A stretch of DNA of 64,000 nt, from assembly GCF_035582795.1 (NCBI RefSeq), contig NC_134367.1, forward strand, positions 84,675,062-84,739,061, written 5' to 3'. Shown here one piece after another: positions 48,675-58,100 of this stretch; the stretch's first letter is position 1, and every line of letters starts with the position of its first letter. The DNA comes from Mycteria americana (taxonomy: Eukaryota > Chordata > Aves > Ciconiiformes > Ciconiidae). Position numbers and translations under genes: made by a program. Under the pieces are notes generated by a model. That model saw only the letters and a program-made list of their open reading frames with translations, was not told where the DNA came from and did no database searches.

Positions 48675-50700
48675 TCACGAGTCCCTCTCCTTTTTCACTT
48701 TCACGTCTCCGGCCAGGATGGTGGCGATCTCCCCCTGCATGAAGGCCCAGGGGACGTTGGAGCCGACCAGGGGGCACTTCTCCCCGCTGGGACAATACAC
48801 CTCCCCGCTGGCCCCCTGCTGCTTGATGCTCTGCCGGGAGCAGGGGAAGCAGAACTTGTGGGAGGGGACGGAGGGGCACTGCACGAAGTGGGTGTCTTCC
48901 AGGCGCTCGTGGCAGAGGGTACAACACAACGGGACGCTGGCGGCGAGGGACGAGTCCGGCAGGCTGGCGGGGTGGACGGGCTCCAGCCCGCCCGCCGCGT
49001 TGGCCCCCTGGCCCGGCACCTCCCTGCCGGGGCCCAGCCTTCTTTGGTTCATGGCGGAGGGCGAGGGGGGGCTGCTGCTGTTCCTCCGCGTGGTGGAGTG
49101 GACCTGGTTGGCGTCTTTGGAGGCGTGGTTGCCCCCGGCATTGTCCGCCACCAAAATGAGGGCGGCCATAGGGGACTGGCCGTTCTGGGCCGCCTCGGGC
49201 GGCGTGGTCCGGTTGGAGTGGGGCGAGGCGGTGGGCGGCGGGGGCGACATGAAGGGGGTGGCCGTCAGCGGCAGCTTCATCCCTTCCGACGAGGTGGGCA
49301 GCCAGGGCTGCGCCTCCCCGTTGATCTTCGGGGGTCCCGCCTCGCCCTCCGGCTCGGGGGAAGGCTTCCTCTTCCGGGCGGCCCGGGCCCCTGCAGAGGC
49401 AGAGGGGGGGGGGGAGGAGGAGGAGGGTGAGAAGGCAGCGCAGTCGCAACGTACCGCCGAGCACAGGGGTCACCGCCGTGCAACCGCAGAAGCGGGTGGC
49501 CGCGGCCACCCCCGGCCACCCAGGCCGTCGGGCCGCCGCCTCGGGCGCCCGAAGCCGCCCGCGATCCTCCGCCCCGCATGCCGGGAGAGGCCCCCCTCCC
49601 CTGCCCTCTCCTCCCCTGCCGCCCCCTGCCCTGCCCTGCCCTGCCTGCCGCCCCCCGGCCCCCGCCGCCTCACCTGGCTTGGCCACGGCGCCGTTGGTCT
49701 CGTAGCCCAGCAGCCTGCCGCCCGCCATGCCCGGCTCCTTCTTGAACTTGCTGTCGAAGGGGGGCACGGCGTGGCCGCCGTGCTGGTGCAGGGCCAGCAA
49801 CGTGTCCCGCACCGTCTTGGGCTTGGCCAGCCACTCCTGCTCGCCGCCTACCCGGCCCTTGCCCTCGGCGGCCAGCTCCGCCGCCGCCGGCAGGCTCTCG
49901 GCCGAGCCCCGCTTCTCCTTGGCGCCGCCGTCGTGCTCCCCCGCCGCGCCGCCGCCGCCGCCGCCCGAGGAGGAGGAGGAGGAGGAGGAGGAGGAGACGG
50001 AGCCGGGGCGCTTGTGCCCCAGCTCGCCGGGCTGCCCCGCCGCCTGCGCCGCCGCCGCCGGCTGCTGGGGGACGGGCACGGCCATCGGGGCGGGCGCGGC
50101 GGAGATGGCGGCCAGCGAGGCGGCGGCGGCGGCGGCGCGGCTGCCCAGGCCGCCGATGGCGGCGGGGAGCCCGGCGCCGTTCACCAGCGGCACCAGGGTG
50201 GGGGGCACGGCGTGCGTCCGCCGCGGGTTGGGGCTCTGCCGGTTGAGCTCGGGCGGCTCCTCGGGCTTGGGGAAGCCGTTGGGCACCAGGATGCCGTTGA
50301 CCTGCCGGCCGCCGCCGTACTCGGTGCCCAGGCGGGGCGGCGGCCGCTCGGCCGCCAGCGAGTAGCGCTCCAGGGGCTGCGGCGGGGGCCGCGCCGCCGC
50401 CTCCGCCGCCGCGGGGTGGCCGAGCTGCTGCTGCTGCGCCAGGAGCTCCTTGGCGGAGAGCGGCGGCTGCTTGGCGTGGGGCGGCGGCGGGGCCCGGCCC
50501 TCGGGGAAGCAGCCGTGCGCCCGCTTCAGCTGCCGCGCCGTGTCGATGACGAACTCCACGCGGTCGGCGCCCTCGTAGTTGACGCAGCCCCGGCAGACGG
50601 GCTCGGTGAAGTCCCAGATCATGGCCCAGGGCATGCGGGGCAGGTCGCACAGGTAGCACGACTGCCTGCGGGAAGCAGCCGCCACCGCCGCCGACGACAT
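48675..50700 (-). CDS. IRF2BP2: IRF2BP2, interferon regulatory factor 2 binding protein 2 (two exons: 50700-49674 and 49390-48675)
   Basis: This is a nuclear transcriptional corepressor; the family is known to bind IRF2 and to act with NFAT and VGLL4/TEAD factors. Joining the exons gives 1743 nt, or 580 residues, against about 587 in human. Visible parts are an IRF-2BP zinc finger (Cys15, Cys18, Cys36, Cys39), a long disordered middle rich in Ala, Pro, Ser and Gly, a basic nuclear-localisation-like stretch [10 protein letters not shown] (348-357) at the start of exon 2, and a C3HC4 RING (about 498-548: Cys499, Cys502, Cys514, His520, Cys523, Cys526, Cys542, Cys548). The protein ends in VKKERDS. 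The wording around the [12 protein letters not shown] and [11 protein letters not shown] fits IRF2BP2 better than the paralogues IRF2BPL or IRF2BP1. The start at 50700 has G at -3 and matches the known N-terminus ending in [13 protein letters not shown]. Compared with human I see an added run of ten Ser followed by Gly, encoded by a TCC repeat near 49967-49996. Confidence 0.97.
49391..49673 (-). other. IRF2BP2: Intron 1 of IRF2BP2 (283 bp, GT-AG)
   Basis: The donor reads CCAG|GTGAGG and the acceptor CTCTGCAG|GGGCCC on the minus strand, the latter behind a pyrimidine-rich tract. The junction falls after the first base of the codon for Gly343. Joining here restores the family sequence [18 protein letters not shown] without a frameshift, which is why I chose these sites. 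The intron is short and very GC-rich. It contains no stop in the frame entered from exon 1; because 283 is not a multiple of three, retention shifts exon 2 into another open frame (see findings). Confidence 0.93.
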
Positions 50701-51300
50701 GTCCCGGCCCCGGGGCAGCGGCGAGCGCCCCCCGCTCCGGCTCCGGCCGCCGCCTCCTCCGCCCCTCGTCACCGGAGTCCCGACGGGGAGGCTCGGGCGC
50801 CGCGGCCGCAGCGGGACCGTCCGCCGGGCCCCCTCCCCCTCGCCTTCCTCTTCCGTGCGCTGGAGCGGGGCGCGGCGGGCGCCCCGGCAGGCAGAGCCGC
50901 TGCGGGGGACGCCGCTCCCCTCGCCGTCTCCGCCGGCGGCGCTCACAGGGCGGCGGGGACGCGCATCTCCGCGGCGCGGCTGGCGCAGGGCTGCGGCCGC
51001 TGCCGCCCGCACGGCTCCCCCGCTCGCTGGCTACTACGGGGCGGCGCGGGGCGGCGGGGGCCGGCGCGGCGCGGCGGGGCGGGCGGGGCGGGGACTGCCG
51101 CGGGGGCCGGGGCCGGGGCTGGCGGCGGCGCCGTGCCGGGCTCCAGCCGCCACCGCCGCCTCTGCGCGCCGCCGCCTCGATTCTTCGACAGTGCCGGCCG
51201 CGCCTGCGCGATGGGCGCCCCCGCCCCGCCGCCGCCGCCGCCGCCGCGATCCGGGCCCCGGCCCCTGCCCGCGCCCCCGCCACCGGCACCGGCACCGGGG
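50701..51300 (-). promoter_or_regulatory. IRF2BP2: Proximal promoter and 5' untranslated region of IRF2BP2
   Basis: There is no TATA or CCAAT box on the minus strand here. Several Sp/KLF GC boxes are present, the clearest a tandem GGGGCGGGCGGGGCGGGG block at 51076-51093, together with an NRF1-like GCGCCTGCGCGA at 51200-51211. A CGG repeat (seven units in minus-strand sense) lies at 51226-51246. The transcription start cannot be placed from sequence; the human gene has a short leader, so a start between about 50.75 and 51.2 kb is my inference. Confidence 0.6.
51226..51246. repeat. CCG/CGG trinucleotide repeat, seven perfect units
   Basis: Seven CCG units on the plus strand, so CGG in the direction of IRF2BP2 transcription, lie about 530 bp upstream of the start codon. 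Depending on the true start site this is promoter or leader DNA. CGG runs in leaders are length-variable in vertebrates. Confidence 0.85.
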
Positions 51301-51717
51301 GTTCCTCCTGCCGCCGGGGGCCGCCGCGCCCCCGCCCCGTCTCGCCCCCGGGGAGGGCCGTGGGAGCGGAGAGGGACAAGGCGAGGGGCGGGGGCGCGCT
51401 GCAGCCCCCGCCTTCCTTTCTGTTATTATTTTTATTATTATTGTGGGGCTTGTTCCTGTTTCCTGCGCCGCCGAGGGGCTTTGCCGAAACCGGCCACCCG
51501 TGGACGCAGAGAGGCGCGGGCCGCCTCCCGCACTGCGGGGCTCCGTGTCCCCCGCCCCGCTCGGCCCCTGACCTTGGGCACGGCGCGGCGCCCCGGGCGC
51601 GCCCCGCGGCTGCGGGCTCCCCCCGCGGGGCCGCTCAGCGCCAGCTCCGGGCAGGGGCCGGCGCCTTCCCGCGCCGCTGCCCGGCTTTGTTCTCCCCGCC
51701 GGGGCGGGAGGCACCAT

Positions 51718-51770
51718 TATAAATAAATAAAACGATTACCCATCTTTCTTTCTTTTTTTTTTTTTTTTTT
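51718..51770. other. AT-rich notch: plus-strand TATA-like box and T18 run
   Basis: TATAAATAAATAAAA lies at 51718-51732 on the plus strand, directly at the edge of extremely GC-rich DNA. An uninterrupted run of 18 T follows at 51753-51770. The TATA-like word points away from IRF2BP2. It could serve a divergent upstream transcript, or it may simply be a simple-sequence or nucleosome-excluding notch. Confidence 0.5.
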
Positions 51771-52186
51771 AAACTGTTGTCATTGTGCACAGGAAATAGG
51801 ACGTTCTAGATTTCCTGTCATTTTCAACCACAAACCAGCGGTTCTCTAATGCAGATGAGCAGAATTCACACAGCCGAAGCACGCGCCGTCTCCTCCCCGA
51901 AAAAGAAAAACCTGCGGACATGTTTCCCCGTCCCCCTTCCACGCGGCGAATCGCCCATCCGCCGCCTGCATCCACACCAAAACACAGGGCGGGGGCAAGG
52001 GAGGGAGGAAAGGAGGGTGTTCGCTCTTCCCGTTTGCCACGGGAGGCGAAGCAACCCCTCGCCGGGGCATCCCGGCACGTACGGCCGGCTGCACGCGTCT
52101 GCCTGGGCAGGGTAAACACGGCGGAGGCTGCTCCCCCCGACGCCCGTGCTCGGGCCGCCCTTCCCACGCCGTTATGTAGGTTACGC

Positions 52187-52225
52187 GGGAGGGAGGGAAG
52201 GAGGGAGGGCGGGAGGCGGGGGCCG
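52187..52225 (+). repeat. G-run block, G-quadruplex-prone
   Basis: A plus-strand series of GGGA/GGAGGG units includes at least six runs of three or more G separated by one to three bases, followed by GGGGG. It meets the usual G-quadruplex pattern. It sits in the upstream part of the CpG island, 1.5 kb from the IRF2BP2 start codon. Confidence 0.75.
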
Positions 52226-52776
52226 GCCGGGGCCGGGGAAGCTCTGACGTCCGCCGCCGCCCGGAGGTGCCTCCCCGCGGCTGGCAGCCGCCCGACGGCG
52301 GGGCCGGGGCGCTGCGGGCCGGGGCGCTGCCGCCGGGCCGGCCCCGCGCGAAAAGCGCCGCCTCCCCGCGGCGGCTCCGCGGCCCGGCGCGGGGGTTCGG
52401 CTAGGAGCGGGGGCACCAGCCGCCCGCCGCCCCCCGCGCTCCCTCCAGCGCCGCCCGCCGGGGCCGGGACCGGCCGCCGCGGCCGCCGGTGCCCCCCGGG
52501 GCGGGGGGGCCCTTGCCTCGCCCTGCCCCGCCCGCCGCCTCGTCCTGGCGCTGGCCCCGAGCGCCGGCCCCCGTGCCAGGCTGGGTGACTTTGCAACTGC
52601 ACGCCCGGCTGGGCGTCCCGGAGGCGCCGGGCTGCTAAGCAGCAAGGCGAAAAGCCGCCCCGGCCCCCGAGCCAGCCCCGCACGTCGGGGCGGCGGCCAG
52701 GGCTGCTGCCGCGGGAGCTCGGCGTCCGGGGCCTGCGGCCGAGCCCTTCACGGCTCGTAGCCGCTCCGAAGCAGCC

Positions 52777-52834
52777 GGCCGGGGCCGGGGCCGGGGCCGG
52801 GGCCGGGGCCGGGGCCGGGGCCGGGGCCGGGGGG
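52777..52834 (+). repeat. GGGGCC hexanucleotide repeat, eight perfect units
   Basis: Eight uninterrupted GGGGCC units occupy 52781-52828 on the plus strand, with partial units on both sides (GGCC at 52777-52780, GGGGGG at 52829-52834). The sense of IRF2BP2 transcription reads GGCCCC. The array is about 2.1 kb upstream of the start codon, near the far edge of the CpG island. Confidence 0.95.
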
Positions 52835-55129
52835 CAGGAGGAAGGGGAAGGGGAGAGCACCGGCCGCGGCGCGGCCCAGACGTGCTCCCGGAGAGCCAAG
52901 GGTTAACGCCGGCTCGCTTTTCCCCAGCAGCCCTCCTTTCGCATTGCATCAAAGTCCTTTAAAGCTGTTTCTCTTCCCCCTTCCCCTCCCCGGCTGGAAA
53001 GACGCTTTATCCATGCATGCTAAGTAAACAGATCTTTGTTTTCGTCTTCCACCCACTGCCCTCTTTCTCCAGCCCGAAGCTGGAGCCTCGCCAAGCCGGC
53101 TGTAACGATCGCTGCCTCCACACACACACTCACACACATACAGGGGGAAGAAGCCGGGTTTCTCGGGTGAGGCAATGCGCCTGCAATTGGCAGGGACAAG
53201 GCAGGAATTGTAATTGCACTTCATCATGTGATGGCTTATGAAAGAGGAAGTTTGGATGTTTTAGTCACGTACTTCTTTACCCTCTTGCTTTAGCCTCCAG
53301 GTTCTCTGAAGGAAAAAATTACATATATTTATATATACTGGTGGAAAGCCAAGAAACAGTGTGTTTGCACATTGCAGATCATGAGCAGAGCTGGAGTGCT
53401 AGCTGAGTGAGGCTGCAGGGGAAGAAGAAAGCAAAGCTTTCAGCTGTGGCAGGCTTTTAACTGCAGGACAGAAAATGTGATCTGTATTTATTTTCCTTTA
53501 TTTCTAATGAAAACTGGCTGCTTGGAAAAGTCAAGATGAGCGGTATTCTGTTTTTGCCGCATTTGCTGCCTTTGAATTCATTCTGGTGAAAAGGCGAAAA
53601 AATCCACGTTACCGAGCTCAGTGTCAAAAAGCTGATAAAAAAATAGTGGCAGTGCTACATAGGAAATGTGGTTTATGTATCAAATCACGAAAAAAGTCCT
53701 CAAAGCTGCTGACTGTTACAGCAGTAACTGCACAGGAATCGAACAGATAATGCATTTGTTTCTTGTTCCTTTTTTTTTCTTGGAAACAGAAAGCATCCTT
53801 TTGTGCCGATCTCTGCGCGGCGCCCCTTGCTATGACACGCCAACGCTATAGATAGGAGCAGCGAGTGCTGGAGGACACCTGATGGGGCATGGTGGCCACG
53901 CAGGGCCAGGGCAGTGCGCGGCCAGGGAGCACTGTGGTGGCATGGATGGGGGCCCAGCATGGTGCGGGAGGCCTTCGCCTTGTCCCGGTTGTGCCCAGTG
54001 TCATGGCTGAGGGAAGGAAGGGAGAGGAGAGGTCAGAGCGGGGCAGCTCTTTAAGATGAACTCTGTCTGCCACCCCCCATCAACGCCATGGCGAGCCCCT
54101 TCCCACCCCATGTTTTTTGGCATTTTTCATTGGGCCACACTGAGCTCTTGCTGTGTTTCTCTGCTCTTCCCTCCCTGCAGGGTCCCGTTTCCCTTCCCGC
54201 CTTTCCTCCACGCTGGTGGCAGCGATCGGACACGGCCCCTTGCCCCAGAGCTGTGCCCCCAGCCCGCGCTTCACCTGTGTACCCATCCTCCAGTGGGCCT
54301 GCCTTTCCTTCTGCGTCCAAACCAGCGCTCCCCACCTGCTCCCCTGTGCCCTCGGCATTCCCCTTTCCCTCCCGATCGAGGGCTGCCCCACATCCTTCCC
54401 CTGCTGCAGATATGCACTGCTTCCTCCATGCGTTTTATTTCCATCCTTCTGGTCCTGCAGCGTAGTAGCAAAATGGCCCAAGCCAAGATGGGAAGGGTGA
54501 TTATGCTGGAGGGTGCTACCACCTCTCCTTCTTTGATCCATAATGAATTATGGAGGCTACTCTCTCAGAACTGAGAGGGGAGAGGCTGGGAATCGTCCTT
54601 GAAGTTTGGATTTGGTCAGATGCAGGCGATTTGAGGCCAAGGAGCCCACCGAAGCAGTGCCATCGTGGCTGAAAGCAAGACCTGCCAGCTCAACCTGCAG
54701 AAACCTGACAGCAGATTATGGCCTCCGCCAGTGCACAGCCAGGAGTTCGGCCATTAAATATTTGTTATAATGTTTGTAGAGCCTCTGCTGAGAGGAGAGT
54801 TCAGGTAGGAACAGAGGCGCTTTGCCTCCACTCCGAGGCGCTTCCTGATTTTATGGCATTTCTGCTGTTTTCATTCCTACTGGAGATGGCAGGTTGCTCC
54901 AGAGGATTTTCCAGAAAGCTGAATGAACCCAGGTTTCAGTGGGCTTCTTGCCTAGGTGAGGATTATGTGATTTTTGCCAAACAGTTCAAAAGCCCCTAAA
55001 GCAACTGCTGGATCTTGCTGGTAGACAGCTGCTCATGTTTGCCTGCAAGCGTGAGCTACTGGTAGCCATTTTAGAAACACTGAAACTTTTTATTCTCATT
55101 TAAAACAATCCATCATTTTGAAAGTGAAT

Positions 55130-55141
55130 CCCCCCCCCCCC
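55130..55141 (+). repeat. C12 homopolymer
   Basis: Twelve consecutive C on the plus strand, the only such long G/C homopolymer in the window. It is prone to sequencing-length error. Confidence 0.9.
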
Positions 55142-58100
55142 TTTATGTATGGATTTTAAGATGTACAATTCAAACAGCAGCTCAGGCGATGTCCTGCTTT
55201 CACATTGATGCTGGTCCCAAAGCCAGCCTCATGGCACACTGAAAAGAGAAGAATCTTCGAAAAAAGAAGAATCCCCATCCAACAGTGTTTTATTTAGTGC
55301 CATAGGAAAAAAAAAAAGATACTGATGCAAACGAGAGTATCATCAGGTGCAGCCTGTTGACATAAATAGGCTTTGGACAGGCTCGTGGTAAGCCACTGAT
55401 CCTGCAGGTGTTTACAGCCACTTATAACTTTATTCACAGGAGCATCACTATGAATGTAAAGCCATGTGCGCTTACGTGCTCGCAGGACGAGAGCACGCTT
55501 CCCTGAGAGCCGCTCGTCAGCGGCGCGCTGACGGCTGTCCTGCCCTGCGGGCTGCAGCTGACTGCTGATGGCAGGAGCTGACGGCAGGAGCTGACGGAGG
55601 CACTGGCAGAAAAATACTCCACGGAGGCCGGAGGGAGGTCACCGCACTAGGTCCCTGCGGGGCAGGACGTGCCAGAGGATTGAGAGGGACTCGAGCAGCT
55701 ACTCGGTGTCTGCCTTTTGCCATACATGGGTCCCTTTTATTTAACTCCTTGAAGACAGCTGTGCTGAACACCGCTGTTTGGTGTTAAGTTCTGAAGAGCT
55801 GTGAGGCACCACCTAAGCAGAGCCTGCCTAGAAAAGGAAGCACCGGCAGGACACTGGTGTGCCGTTAGTTCACGGCTATCTCCCGAAATACGGAGATGCT
55901 ATGTATGCTGCTATTCTGCCATGATTTTTGCTCTAGACAGTTTGGGCACGTATCTGTGCGCTACTTACCAGGGAGTCGCACGGCGAGCAAGAGCATCCAG
56001 CTACAGCTTCTGCTCCATTGGTGGGCTCTGCCCTGGGCGGTTTGGAGCAAAAATTGCGCACGTTCTTTAAAAAAGGAAACAATTCTGTTTTTAACTGAGC
56101 AGTTGACTTTACGCCCTCTTTTCAAGTAGCAGTAGAAAAAAAGCAGCGAGGAAAAGATCATGGAAATACTTGAGAAATTCAGAGGTTACTACCCTCCGAA
56201 GAGAAATAAAAACTTCAGAGAGATACTTCCAGAAGCCAGAAGAAAGGGCAGTTGATGTGGAGAAGCTTCCGCCCCTTATCCCCAGGCTGGGTAAATAGGC
56301 ATGTCGGGTTATCCCATTTACACCCCGCCTTGGCGCTCTGCATTGCGAGCCACAGTCGACAACTGTCTGCTGCCACGGGGAGGGGGGCAGGAATGCGGTG
56401 GCTGGGGGCTTCCCGGGGCGCAGGCAGAGCGGCTGGCTGGCCGGGTGACCCCTTCCCAAAATAAACAGGAAGCCCGGGAAGCCGTGACCCCTCCGCGACA
56501 CCGCGCCGGCTCTGCTCCCTGCCTTCTGCGCAGGAATCGACAGGCTTCCAAGTACCCTCCGAAAACTGGACAGGGGCGAGGACTTCACAGGAAACGTTAC
56601 AAAATAAGAGCAGAAACAGATCATCTGTTGAAAAAATTACGGAGGGCTTTAAAACTCCTTCTATTTAAGCTCCTGGATAGTTGTATTCCTTGTCTGCGCT
56701 TCATTCCCCTGGGACCAGGTCGATGCAGCCTGCAAAGCACTGACTAGCTGCAAAGAGGGGCAGAGCTTCCCTGTCTGCATGCGTTGAGGAGCTGGTGTGC
56801 CTGAGCAAAGCAAGAATGGGAGCCCCAGGGAGGGTGCGCCGAGGGGTTTCTCGGTTGGGCTGGGGAGTTTGGGCTGGGAAACGCTTTCTCCCTGTTCGGG
56901 GGAGTTGGCGGCGAGGTCCTCACACGAAATAAAAGTCAAAACTGAGGCCCAGACCTTCTCGAAGCCTGGGCCAGAGCTGTTAAAGCTGTTTCCAGCGTGG
57001 GAGTTCCTGCATGACCAAAATGTCCCCCCGAAGCAGCAAACTGGCGCTCGCTGACAGCTCCAGCTGGCAAGTCACCTCCTGGGCCCGCCAGAAGAGCTGG
57101 CCGTCCCTAAAGACCTCCCTGCCTCAGCGGCCACCGGCCCCACAGTTTGGAGCAGGACAGGACCACTGCTGGCGGGGGAGGCAGCCCAGCTGAAGGTGGT
57201 CTTTGCTGCTGCTGACCTCAAGGTTTCCTGCCAGCACCAGCAGTTTTGCAATCCCACTTTTCTGCCCGCCCAGCGGTTGCCTTGTCCTCCCCGTGGGCGC
57301 CTGGAGGGGCTGGGGGCTCTGGGGGGCAGGTGCTGATGGGTTTGGCCTCCACGCAGATCAGGTTGTTCAAAGAGACTTGAAGGGGGAGAAGAAAGGAGAG
57401 ATGGATTCCCTCTCCGATTACCTAGCAATTGCTAGGGTCTTGTAGTTACCAAAGGCTGGCACTCGCCTAGCTGGGTAGCAAGACACACCGCGCCGGTGCC
57501 CTTCCTGCCCATGCTCCCCTATCCCCCCAGCTCAGCGGGGCTGCTCTTTAGGGGAAACACTACGTGTGGAGCAAGATGCAGCTGCTACAGGAGAGTCTTT
57601 TGAACAGGCCACTCTTCCTTCAGGAGGAATTTCGGGCATTGGCATGCAAAGGCTGCGAGCCAGTGCGTTAGGCTGCAGCCTCGCTTTGTTCCAGGCATGT
57701 TGAGATACGGTTGGGGTGCCCACACTTCTGCCAGTCATTGCAGCTATATTATTTCAATTTTGCAAAGTAACAAGAGTTAACAGAAGTGTGCCCCAATCTG
57801 AGAAAACACAAAATGCAAATGAAATTTGTTTCTGGCCCTCCTGGCACTGCCTCTCATTCCTCTCCCTTTCTCTCCTCCTGATGCCCAGGTAGTGCCCCTC
57901 CTCTGCGGGAGCCCCTCAGGGACCACTCTGGGCAGTCAGGGCCGGGAGGGGCAATGCTCTTCTCCGTGCTTCAGCCCCTAGCCTTACCTTTTTGCTCACT
58001 GCTGTCTAATACGCTAAGTAAAAGCAAGTAAAAGAGGGTATTTTTAATCTTCTTGTACATTGTCATATGCGTAGTATACTACTGAGTAGCAATGCTGAGG

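Larger units (their letters stand above)
48650..52900. promoter_or_regulatory. Large CpG island spanning the IRF2BP2 coding region, promoter and upstream flank
   Basis: GC content and CpG density are very high across about 4.2 kb, then fall sharply at both ends (AT-rich 3' untranslated region below 48.65 kb, ordinary DNA above 52.9 kb). A short AT-rich notch at about 51.72-51.86 kb splits it into a gene-and-promoter part and an upstream part. The composition leaves long stop-free frames on both strands, which should not be read as genes. Such islands mark broadly expressed, TATA-less promoters. Confidence 0.9.

Noticed and set aside
49670-51379. A 569-codon minus-strand frame overlapping IRF2BP2 exon 1
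   Set aside because: It is an out-of-frame shadow. The zinc-finger cysteines and family sequence lie in the other frame.
48547-51726. A 1059-codon plus-strand open frame antisense to IRF2BP2
   Set aside because: Its translation is Arg/Gly/Ala/Pro-rich low complexity and is the shadow of the GC-rich coding strand. It shows no domain, and its start lies in the 3' untranslated region of the true gene.
51769-52899. A 376-codon minus frame and a 222-codon plus frame in the upstream CpG island
   Set aside because: They are opposed, overlapping low-complexity frames in DNA almost without A/T, as expected by composition. No recognisable domain or start context.
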